Positions 10,161 to 17,816 of a DNA stretch of 28,666 bases are shown piece after piece. Within the stretch, counting starts at the first letter, position 1; each line of letters opens with the position of its first letter. A program made the translations under genes and the position numbers. The notes under the pieces were generated by a model that made no database searches, was not told the DNA's origin, and saw nothing but the letters and a program-made list of their open reading frames with translations. Origin of the DNA: Zygnema cylindricum (lineage: Eukaryota; Streptophyta; Zygnematophyceae; Zygnematales; Zygnemataceae); the NCBI GenBank assembly GCA_037447655.1, contig JBBHKE010000257.1:1-28666 (forward strand), in the 5' to 3' direction.

Positions 10161-10391
10161 ATGGAGCCCATTGAATTTCACCAATCCTATGATCATATTC
10201 ACTCTTAGAAAAGGAACAGATTGACAGCTAAATGAGCCAATGATTTGGTTTGGGTTTTTAGCAATCTCAGATTATTACATAACACCAGAGATGTCAGTTT
10301 TGAAGTTGAAATGGTAGCATGGGAGGAAGAGGAAGGGGAGGTAGGGGAAGAGGAGTTTGATGAAGACATGTATGATGCAGATTTTGAGTAA
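10161..10391 (+). pseudogene. Chimeric ORF: leader start MEPIEFH fused to a hAT transposase C-terminus
   Basis: One plus-strand frame runs from ATG 10161 to TAA 10389-10391, with two internal stops. It opens MEPIEFH, then QSYDHIHS-stop-KRNRLTAK-stop-ANDLVWVFSNLRLL, then an acidic tail (WEEEEGEVGEEEFDEDMYDADFE). The middle matches the end of plant hAT/DUF659 transposases (…IHSKxRNRLxxxRxxDLVxVxxNLRLL), which is part of the dimerisation region. The acidic tail fits the usual end of those proteins. A DNA-transposon fragment sits directly behind a retroelement leader in the same frame as the leader's ATG. Both stops lie in the captured part, so this copy does not make the full chimera. Identification rests on motif recall, not on a search. 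Confidence 0.65.
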
Positions 10392-10589
10392 AGGGAGATA
10401 GGGGAGATAAATATATTCACAGTCTGCAATTAGTTGACATATTTTTAATGTGAGAATTAAACCATATCCCTCAGATTAATACAAAGTTTGTTTTTTTTTG
10501 CTTCAATGTGAACTTTGTCATTTTTACTTGTGGATATGGTTTTTTTTATCGTTGACATTTTTTAACAATACCATGTTGTACCAACAACA
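10392..10589. other. AT-rich sequence after the hAT fragment
   Basis: No gene. It may be the 3' untranslated region of the captured transposase; no second leader/LTR copy was found here. Confidence 0.35.
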
Positions 10590-10691
10590 AGGCAGTCTGG
10601 TCGCTGTTTCAGCAACGAGGCAGTCTGGTCGCTTGTTCAACCACCAGGCAGTCTGGTGGTTGGTTCAGCCACCAGGCAGTCTTCGCTGTTT
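10590..10691 (+). repeat. 28-bp tandem repeat, about 3.6 copies
   Basis: Units start with aggcagtct at 10590, 10618, 10646 and 10674. Copies contain imperfect hairpins such as ggtggttggttcagccacc. It lies about 260 bp upstream of the start codon of the LRR gene, so it falls in the likely promoter region. Confidence 0.92.
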
Positions 10692-10878
10692 GTTGCACGT
10701 TTCTGTTTTTAGGGTTTTGAATATTTAATTATTTAAATTTGAAAAGTACAAAAAAGTACTAATTTTATTGCGAATTTTATAAAGTTTGAAATTGTTTTAT
10801 GCGCACTCTACATAGTATTCGTTAGTTTACTCTGTGCGTTTTATGCGCATAGGACATCTATGGATAAGATCTTTTATG

Positions 10879-10886
10879 TATATATA
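10879..10886 (+). promoter_or_regulatory. Probable TATA box of the LRR gene
   Basis: TATATATA followed by GGG lies 65 bp upstream of the start codon at 10951. That places a likely transcription start near 10910-10920 and gives a short 5' leader. The start codon context is ccaaccATGG, a good plant initiation context. Confidence 0.55.
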
Positions 10887-10950
10887 GGGACCCAAAAAAT
10901 AGACTCTTAAGATAAAACTGGAAGGAACCTGTTTACCGCATTTGCCAACC

Positions 10951-13900
10951 ATGGCGACTCTCACTCTCACTGTGCTGATGCTGGTTCTCACGTGCCACGT
11001 GGAATCCGTACGGAGCTTCTTGAAAGGTGTCATCCTTGAATCTGACGGTAAGTTTTTTCCCCTTTTCCCAATTTCCTTTCTTTTTAAACAATTCTGTAAA
11101 TCTTTTCTTTCCTTTTTTATTTCTTTCCCTTCTATATTTTTTTCTTTCCATCTTTATTTCCTTCGTTCTTTCCTTCTTTTCTTTCTTTCCTTCCTTTTTT
11201 TCCTTCTTTCGTTCCTTCCTTCCTGCCTTGCTTCCTATATTCTTCCTTTCCTTCCTCCTTTTCTCTTCCTTCTTTCTTTGTCTCATCTCTAACCCCACTC
11301 CTCCTGTCCCTCCACATGTGTGAAACATTTCTTAAAATTCTGCCTTAAATCTCCTCCCTCGCATCATCCACCTCCTCATTCTCCTCCCCCTCCCTCTCGT
11401 CTTATCCCACTTCTACTCCTCAAGCTCTTTCCAATCCACACGTGTGGAATTCAATCCAAAATTTTGTGCAATCTGGACCGTCGGATCCCCAGCCTCCACT
11501 CTAAGGGCCATCCGGAGCGCATTGTCGAACGTGGGCGCCCTCCCGGATGCTGTGTGCGGATTGGACGGCGCAACGTACTACGATCGCTTCGAGTGCGACG
11601 ACAAAGGGAGGGTAATATTTGCGTGAGTGGGGGAAAGGAGCAGCCAGAGGGAGAGGGAGAGGGAGGGGGAAGGGAGAGGGAGGGGGAAAGAGAGAGGGAG
11701 GGGGAAAGAGAGAGGGTGGGGGCGGGGAGAGGCTGGGAAGAGGACGGAGAAGAGGAAGGGAGAGGAGAGGGAGAGGAAGAGGAGAAAATAAAAAATTGGA
11801 ACAGGGAGAGGAGAAGGAGAAAAACAGGAAGAGAGGCAAAGGGAGAAACAGAGGGTGGGGGCGGGGAGAGGAGGAAAGAGGGAAAGAGGGGCAGAGGCGG
11901 GGAGATGGGGAGAGAGAGTAAGAGAGTGGGAAGAGGGGGAGAAAGAGAGGGGTAGAGACAGGGGGAGAAAGAGGGGGGGAGGGAAGAGAGAGAGTGGGGG
12001 AGAAGATGAAAGAGAGGGAGAAAATGGGGGGGAGAAAGAGAGCGAGAGAGTGGAAGAGAGGAGAGAGAGAGAGAGGTGGAGAGAGGGTTTTTAAACCCTG
12101 AAAATACCATAAAAGGAGAGAAAAAAAGTAATGTTCCGGGATGTTGGGAGATTGAACAGAGACTTGGGGGAAGTGGGTTTTGAAGGGAGGATCCCTCCGG
12201 AGATGGACAATCTCACAATAATGCAACATTTGTAAGTGATAGAGAGAATTTGGTTTTTCAAATTAAGAGTAAAATGAAAAAATAAATAAAAAGGTATTAT
12301 GAAATTTATCGTAATACGCTACTTATCATCTTACACTCGAGACATATATGCGCTTCCCACATTGTAAGAATGAGATTTTTTTGATACCGTAAATAAAATT
12401 AAAAAGTTGGTCAGCTGGGTAAAAAAAATGTGTGTTTTCTTTCTTTTTTTTCATTTCCATCTACTTTTTCCATTTACATTTCCAATGCGTGCTGGATTTT
12501 TTTTTGATTTTCAAGGTTGGAAATCGTAAAACATTCAAAATACTTTGGCTTCTCTATCCTCTTCTTTACTATCTTTTTAGAGACATTTGATCTAAAGAAA
12601 ATTTAGGTGCCAATGCATATATCATCTTCAACTGGTGAGTTATTTTGCAATGAAGTTTATTTTTTCTTTTTTGTTTTTGAAGTTCATGTCTCAAATTAGT
12701 TGTGCTTTGTCTTGGAAGACCTATTCATTTATGATTAATAATCGAGAATGGATGCTAAGTGCGAGGTTTATGGTTTGTCCGTTGAAAATTTAGGCATCAT
12801 TTTGGATTTATTGAGTTTTTAAATCATTTCTTTTATAATAATTACATTCCTTATATTTTTTGAAGAAGATTTGGTATTCTTTTTCATCAGATTTGAGTAA
12901 ACATGGCGTATGCTGATCAAAATGCACATACCCTTTTTTTTTGGTTTGTAGTTAGGAAATAATAGTTTTTTTATTCTTCTTAAGCATAATTATTTTCCTT
13001 GGATTTTCTTATACACGTTGTTAAGAAAACACGTTTTTTTCTTAATATCTTGTTCAACTTCAGGCCCTCGACAAAAGATTTTGATTTTTTCATAGTGAAA
13101 CCACATTCCTTACTTCTTGCTTTTACCTTTTTCTTTTTTTCTGTTTTCATATCCGTAACCTGCTTTCTACTAGAGATGTTTCTGAAAACTACCTCTCTGG
13201 GCCAATTACACGAGTCAACGGTTTGCGCACATGCCCAAGTTTATCCTCCAGCTGTTTTTTTAATGCGACAAGTGGATTTGAATGCTCTACTAGTGGACAA
13301 CGCAGTCAAACCGAATGCAACAATTTTTGCAACGCCACACAAGCTGGAGGGGCTTGTGCGGGAGGAGGCTCATGTAACAAGAACGGAAATGGGACATATA
13401 GATGTTATTTCAAGGATGGCTATAGCAACAAGGGAATTCCATTTTCATGCATTTGTGAGTCTTACAAGCCCTTAAATTTTGTTGTTTGAAATTTTAAAGG
13501 TGTCACTTTGCGATTCATACTTTACCTTGGATATTGCCTTGGAGGGAGGGTGAGAAATCTGTATACGCAATTACACGTAACTTTTTGTGTCAATCAACTG
13601 TGTGTGGGATTTCCACTCACAGGTTTGTTAAAGGTTAGTGCCTGGTTAGTGGCAGTTAGGTAGTACAATCTTTTGTTGAAAATTGTGTATTTTCACCAAA
13701 GATTTTTTTTTTTTTTTTTTAACAGTGTCTATTTTCCTTCAAAACGTCAGATTTGCATGCCTTTACTTAAAGTTTTCACCCAAATTAACGATTTCATTCA
13801 CACCCATTTTTGTATTCCAAAGTTACACCTCGCTCAAGTTTGTACGCCAAAAAATAGTATAAATGAGTATTTTTTTTTCACTCTCCTTTTTTTAACGCTT

Positions 13901-14013
13901 TTGTAGGGGTGACGCCACAACTTCCTCCTTCGAAATCCCCCCCTCCTCGTCACCCACCTCCTCCAAAGTCCTCACCTCCTCGTCGCCCCCCTCCTCGCTC
14001 ACCTCTTTCGTAA
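10951..14013 (+). CDS. Secreted LRR / EGF-like Cys-rich / proline-rich protein (5 exons)
   Basis: Exons 10951-11047, 11493-11622, 12160-12231, 13174-13454 and 13907-14013 total 687 nt, 228 residues plus TAA. Every junction has GT...AG and the phases agree. Residues 1 to about 24 form a signal peptide (hydrophobic LTLTVLMLVLTC). Exon 2 is an LRR N-cap (DASTLRAIRSAL ... FECDDKGRVIFA). Exon 3 is exactly 72 bp and encodes one 24-residue LRR (DLGEVGFEGRIPPEM). Exon 4 begins with a second LRR (DVSENYLSGPI), then a module with nine Cys (CNNFCNATQAGGACAGGGSC ... DGY) and N-glycosylation sequons (NAT, NAT, NGT). Exon 5 gives an SPPP-rich tail of 34 residues. The design resembles a small LRR-extensin, so a cell-wall or apoplastic role is inferred. 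No transmembrane segment or kinase is visible. The stop is conserved with the minus-strand paralogue. An expressed gene is likely, but no transcript evidence is available. Confidence 0.82.
11048..11492 (+). other. Intron 1 with a long pyrimidine tract
   Basis: Donor GTAAGT at 11048, acceptor ...ccccag at 11492. Positions 11055-11425 are dominated by C and T (cttt/ccttt runs, then ctcctcc runs). The block TCCCCCTCCCTCTC at 11385-11398 is the exact reverse complement of three blocks in intron 2. Open frames on both strands here are low-complexity artefacts. Confidence 0.75.
11623..12159 (+). other. Intron 2 with a long purine tract
   Basis: Donor GTGAGT at 11623, acceptor ...gaacag at 12159. 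Positions 11637-12090 are nearly all A and G. GAGAGGGAGGGGGA occurs at 11657-11670, 11674-11687 and 11692-11705, complementary to the block in intron 1. The overlapping open frames are low-complexity artefacts. Confidence 0.75.
12232..13173 (+). other. Intron 3, no other feature
   Basis: Donor GTAAGT at 12232, acceptor tttctactag at 13173. AT-rich and T-tract-rich. No additional LRR exon was seen. The flanking exons join in phase (TT|A, Leu), giving MQHL followed by DVSENYL. Confidence 0.75.
13455..13906 (+). other. Intron 4
   Basis: Donor GTGAGT at 13455, acceptor cttttgtag at 13906 after a long T tract. The paralogue's exon 5 is preceded by the near-identical acceptor acttttgtag. Confidence 0.75.
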
Positions 14014-14250
14014 TTTTTACCTCTTCGTGCCCGTCTTTTGTTGAGGAAGTACATATTTGAACCGGAAGGAAATGGAAGTTATTGTTGTTAGAACCAATAT
14101 TGGTTAGAAAACAAAAAAATTGGAGACGATGATAATTTAAGCATACTTAAAGCATTTGAATAGACAAATGATTTAGAGGATTCATTTTCCGATTGTAGGC
14201 ATGGCATTTAAGTGAAAACGTCAATCGTACTTTGATTGCTAAAAACCTTT
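14014..14250 (+). other. 3' flank/UTR conserved with the paralogue
   Basis: After the stop, ttgaggaagta, gatgataatttaag(c)atactta and gtcaatcgtac-ttgattgctaa can be aligned with the minus strand at 19800-19575. The duplicated block therefore extends at least ~230 bp past the stop codons. A 14-bp palindrome AACCAATATTGGTT lies at 14092-14105. Confidence 0.65.
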
Positions 14251-14596
14251 TATGTTACTCAAGTACTTGTGTTCGGCAAATTACTTTGTTTTGTGATTTT
14301 TTTTGCTTGTTTGGTTATCGTGTGGACAACAATAATACCTTTTATCACAGAGATCTTAAAGTGCTTGATCCACGGTTTCTATAAGTTCAATTGTATCATG
14401 TTTCAATTAAAGAATATTCAATGAAGGGCGTGGAATTGACCTTTTTTGCTTTCGTTTAACCAAATCTCAACATTTTTCAGCGATGTGTCGACATTTCCCC
14501 CTTCAAGTAGTGACTTTGGGCAAACAACAACATCACAGATACGATGAGGAAATGTTTACCTTTGGCCTTTTATAATGCAAACACCGTTTAGTACGA
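14251..14596. other. Intergenic sequence, no gene
   Basis: AT-rich. The short open frame at 14236-14424 has no recognisable features. Confidence 0.5.
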
Positions 14597-14597
14597 C

Positions 14598-14624
14598 TAG
14601 TAAATCAACGCCCGTTACACGGGC
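14598..14624 (-). repeat. Helitron 3' terminal hairpin and CTAG end
   Basis: A perfect 6-bp stem (GCCCGT/ACGGGC) with a 3-base loop lies nine bases inside the terminal CTAG. This is the termination signal that defines Helitron 3' ends. Confidence 0.85.
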
Positions 14625-14639
14625 ATGTACCCTGTCAAC

Positions 14640-15780
14640 TACACAGCCAATCGCTATTAACGTAGAAGTTTCTTTAGCGTATATGAGTAATTACCGTGGT
14701 TTTCGCTAATTAAGAATTTGAAAATTTTGAATAAAAAACATACATTCTAATTGTTTAATAATTCTAATTTGGGTCTTTGAAAAAAATAAATGTCGGTCGC
14801 AAACATGCTTACACTAATATAGGTGTTCGTACAAAATCTGAAAAATCGTACACAAATCGTATGTTCACACAATCGAAACGTGGTTGCTGGACGAACATGT
14901 GCGAGCGTTATTTTTGACAACCCGATTATATCCCCTTTTTAGAGCGCACATTCCCATGCGTTCTCGGTTACTAAAACTCATTAATTATACTTTTTCACTT
15001 AAAAAGGTACAATTTTGTACGGTCTGACACTGTCCGTACATCATACTAATTAAATGATGTCATACTTCCGTTTTGTACGGTAATAAATAATTAACCCTAA
15101 ATAGAGTAAAGAAAAAAATAGAATGAACCGCTAATGGAGAATTAAAAAAAAAAAGCGGGACGGAATTAGCGTACACTACGCTAATAGCCATTGGCGGTGA
15201 TAGTGTTGGGTATCGAGGAACTATTGCCGATATTCGATATATATATCGAATTTTAGGGATCCGATAATCGATATATCGAATCCATGTACCTAGAAGCTAA
15301 ATATCCGGATACCCACGCGATTTTTTTCTTTTCTTCCCGATTTTTTTCTCAACCCCTCCCCCCCCCCACTGTGGCGCTCGCTCAGTGAGGGGGGGTCCGT
15401 ACGATTTTCCGTCAATTTTCCGTACTATTTCTGTACTTCAACTGTACGGACACCCATTTTTCGCGATGTATATCACGATGATTTATGTTGGTCCTGGTAC
15501 GATATATCGAGGATTCTGCTCGATCGATCATCGCGATATGAATATGCCCGATACCCAACACTACTGTCAAGTTTATCATGCCCGTACTGCGGACGTACGA
15601 CAACGTCACGTTGTGCCAGCGGTACGGCGGTCTGTACCGCTGACGCATGGCAACGTCACGTGACGCACGGCAGCGTCACGCTGTGCCAGCGGTACGGCGG
15701 TCCGTACTGCGGACGATCGCACGGCAACGTTACACCGCGAATCGTTATTACTGTCAAAGTTTAAATAGTGTTGAAGGTAA
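14640..15780 (+). repeat. Helitron-internal direct repeat, copy 1 (with MITE insertion)
   Basis: It matches 15735-16845 in order: aatcg(c/t)tatta, taatt(t)accgt...gctaattaa(g/c)aatttg, ctaatttggg, gt(g/a)ttcgtacaaaat...aaatcgtac, cattcc/cgttcc-(c/t)atgcgt, tttcactt(aa)aaaaggtac and tgtacggt(c/a)tgaca. It ends with about three diverged 49-bp units (15575-15740). Confidence 0.7.
15201..15563. mobile_element. MITE (363 bp) nested in the Helitron
   Basis: Perfect terminal inverted repeats TAGTGTTGGGTATCG / CGATACCCAACACTA. The sister Helitron segment has an uninterrupted counterpart at about 16262-16280 (gcggtg-TA-cattctg), matching gcggtga-TA[...]TA-ctgtcaa here. This supports a TA target duplication and a 13-bp TIR starting GTGTTGGG. 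A TA target suggests a Tc1/mariner-type parent, though the terminus also resembles hAT ends. The interior has many CGATAT words near both ends and a C10...G7 hairpin at 15358-15395. It has no coding capacity. Confidence 0.8.
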
Positions 15781-16267
15781 TTTACCGTAATTGATGCTAA
15801 TTAACAATTTGTTTTTTTTTTTTTAAAGTGTATTGTAATTTTGGCTTAATGCTAATTTGGGAACAACAAAAATTAAATATTCTCCGTACGATTGTATACA
15901 TTAACATATGTATTCGTACAAAATATTAGAAATCGTACGCCGTCGTGAAATTTAAATTTTCGTACATGACAGACTAATTTACTTGTCAGACTAATTCCGT
16001 TTTTTATGTGCACGTTCCTATGCGTGCGCATCTGATTTAATTCATTTTTTGTAAAATTTTCACTTTAAAAGGTACATGTATGTACGGTATGACATCGACT
16101 TTACACCACACTATTTAGATCTTATAGTACTTTCATTTTTCACGCTATTCTGTAGGGTACATTAATTAACGTGAAGAAAAAATTAAAATCATGTATCCTA
16201 TTTAGGAAAAAAAATCAAAATTTCAGGAACCTAAATTAGAGTTATATACTCTAGTAACAATTAGCGG
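15735..16267 (+). repeat. Helitron-internal direct repeat, copy 2
   Basis: Diverged counterpart of 14640-15200 without the MITE; it runs into the expanded minisatellite. Confidence 0.65.
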
Positions 16268-16845
16268 TGTACATTCTGCCAGCGGCACGGCGGCCTTCGA
16301 CGGTTGGCAATGTTACATTGTGCCAACCGTACGCGGTCTGCACTGCGACGATTGGCAATGATACATTACGCCATCCGTACGGCGGTCTGCACACCGACGG
16401 TTGGCAATGATGCCTTAAGCCATCCGTACGGCGGTCTGCACAGCGACGCACGGCAATGTTACATTAGCCCATCCGTACGGCGATCTGCACACGACGCACG
16501 GCAACGTTAAATTACGCTATCCGTACGACGGTCTGTACTGCGACGGGTGGCAACGTCAAATTGTGCCAACCGTACGCGGTCTGTACCGCTGACGCACGGC
16601 AATGCTAAATTACGCCAACCGTACGGCGGTCTGCACACCGACGGGTGGCAATGTTAGGTTTCGCCAACCGTACGGCGCTTTGCACACCGACGGTTGGCAA
16701 TGTTAGAGCATGCCAGCCGTACGGTGGTCTGCACACCGACAACTGGCAATGTAAGTTTACGCCATTCGTACGGAGGTACGGGCGGCACCGTTACATTGTG
16801 CCAGCGGTACGGTTGTCCGTACTGCGGACGGACGGAAAAAATCGA
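16268..16845 (+). repeat. 49-bp minisatellite, about 11-12 units
   Basis: The unit is approximately cgacggttggcaatgttaca followed by ttacgccaaccgtacggcggtctgcacac. It recurs at close to 49-bp spacing, with gcca(a/t)ccgtacg as the most constant core. The same unit is present about three times in copy 1 (15575-15740), so this copy expanded after the internal duplication. The open frames on both strands here are by-products of the repeat. Confidence 0.9.
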
Positions 16846-16919
16846 AGACAGACACACTGCCTACCGCCTATAAAAGCTTTCGCAGAGGGGCGAACAACGT
16901 TCCCTTATTTATATACTGA

Positions 16920-17702
16920 TAGGGAAATGGACCGAGAAGGTGAACATAATACTCGATATTATCTTTGCCATCAACCTCAAGACAGACATTGGATGACAAT
17001 GTAGAACATGAAGGAAACTACAAGAGGAACAAAATCTTGAAAGACTTTTTGATAACATAAGCATTTGAGTAGATAAATATTTTGCAGAATGCATTTGCAA
17101 GTTGCAGGCATGGGTTTTACGTCAAAAGGTTAGTCATAAAATGACTACTAATACTGTTTCACGGTGGTCCACAACTTTATTTATTCATTTATTTTTTTTG
17201 TTTGCGATCGGCGTTTGTGATCGACTTTTTTTTTTCTTTTTTTTTTTTTGGCGGGGAATTTTTTTATTGCTTAGCCTATTATTATGTTAGCACATTTGGC
17301 ACAATGGTGGCAAACTCCAAAGATAGTCTGAAAATTCAGCCTATTTTAAGCCCAATTTTTACCCTTTCATAACCCATTTTTTTGGACCATATTTCTTTTC
17401 GTCCATCAAGAAAAGCTCCACCGGTCAACATGGGTTGCTGCGTTCCATTGAACCCTTCCAGCTCACTAAAAACACCCGCCATTTCCGTTTAAACCTCCAT
17501 TTTCCTTCAAAATCTTCAGTTGTCTAAATATGGCTTTAACTTTAAAAGGTTGGTCATATTTTGACTACTAATGTGTTTCACGTAAGTCAATTGCTCGTGG
17601 AAGACAATTTTTTTTTTTGTTTGTGAATTTTTACACGTTTGTACGATAAAGCAACATAATCGCATGATTTTATAAAATCGCGAATAGATAAGTGTACATT
17701 CA
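16920..17702 (+). other. Extra copies of the gene's 3'-flank sequence
   Basis: 17045-17155 (cataagcatttgagtagataaat ... ggcatgggttttacgtcaaaaggtt ... tgactactaatactgtttcacg) resembles 14140-14240. 17505-17585 (ttttccttcaaaatcttcag ... tatggctttaactttaaaaggtt ... tgactactaatgtgtttcacg) resembles both, and its start resembles intron 4 at 13732-13752. These are partial duplications of the end of the LRR gene, lying beyond the Helitron. No intact gene is visible. Confidence 0.55.
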
Positions 17703-17816
17703 CCTTTGGTTAACTATTTATGTTGGAAACATTTTGGCAATTGCCTTGGAGTGCCTACTCCTTTGGTTAACCATTTATGTTGAAAATACTTTGGCAATTG
17801 TCTTGAAGTGCCTACT
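17703..17816 (+). repeat. 57-bp tandem duplication
   Basis: Two units starting cctttggttaac at 17703 and 17760, the second with a few substitutions (cttggagtgcc / cttgaagtgcc). No coding meaning is evident. Confidence 0.9.

Larger units (their letters stand above)
14597..16919 (-). mobile_element. Non-autonomous Helitron, complete ends
   Basis: Read on the minus strand, the element starts TCAGTATATAAATAAGGGAA at 16919, a typical plant Helitron 5' end. It ends with the hairpin GCCCGT-GTA-ACGGGC (14624-14610), nine bases (GTTGATTTA), then CTAG (14600-14597). The flanking host bases are A on the 5' side and T on the 3' side, so the insertion is between A and T with no target duplication, as the family requires. 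Length is about 2.3 kb. No Rep/helicase coding is present, so it must have been mobilised in trans. Inside are two diverged direct copies of a ~0.75-1.1-kb segment, a nested TA-flanked MITE and a 49-bp minisatellite. Confidence 0.85.

Noticed and set aside
11425-11492. Earlier start of exon 2 at 11425 (after ctcaag)
   Set aside because: That acceptor does not restore the phase left by exon 1, while the ccccag acceptor ending at 11492 does and gives a clean ESDASTLRAIRSAL join.
11320-12229. Long open frames on both strands (up to 242 codons) across 11320-12229
   Set aside because: They are low-complexity products of the pyrimidine/purine tracts in introns 1 and 2 (poly-Ser/Pro/Leu or poly-Glu/Arg/Gly).
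16268-16845. CRISPR-like regular spacing
   Set aside because: The 49-bp units are contiguous and diverged along their whole length, with no unique spacers; this is a minisatellite in a plant Helitron.
16251-17004. Open frames on both strands over the Helitron minisatellite
   Set aside because: They follow the repeat period and have no recognisable protein features.
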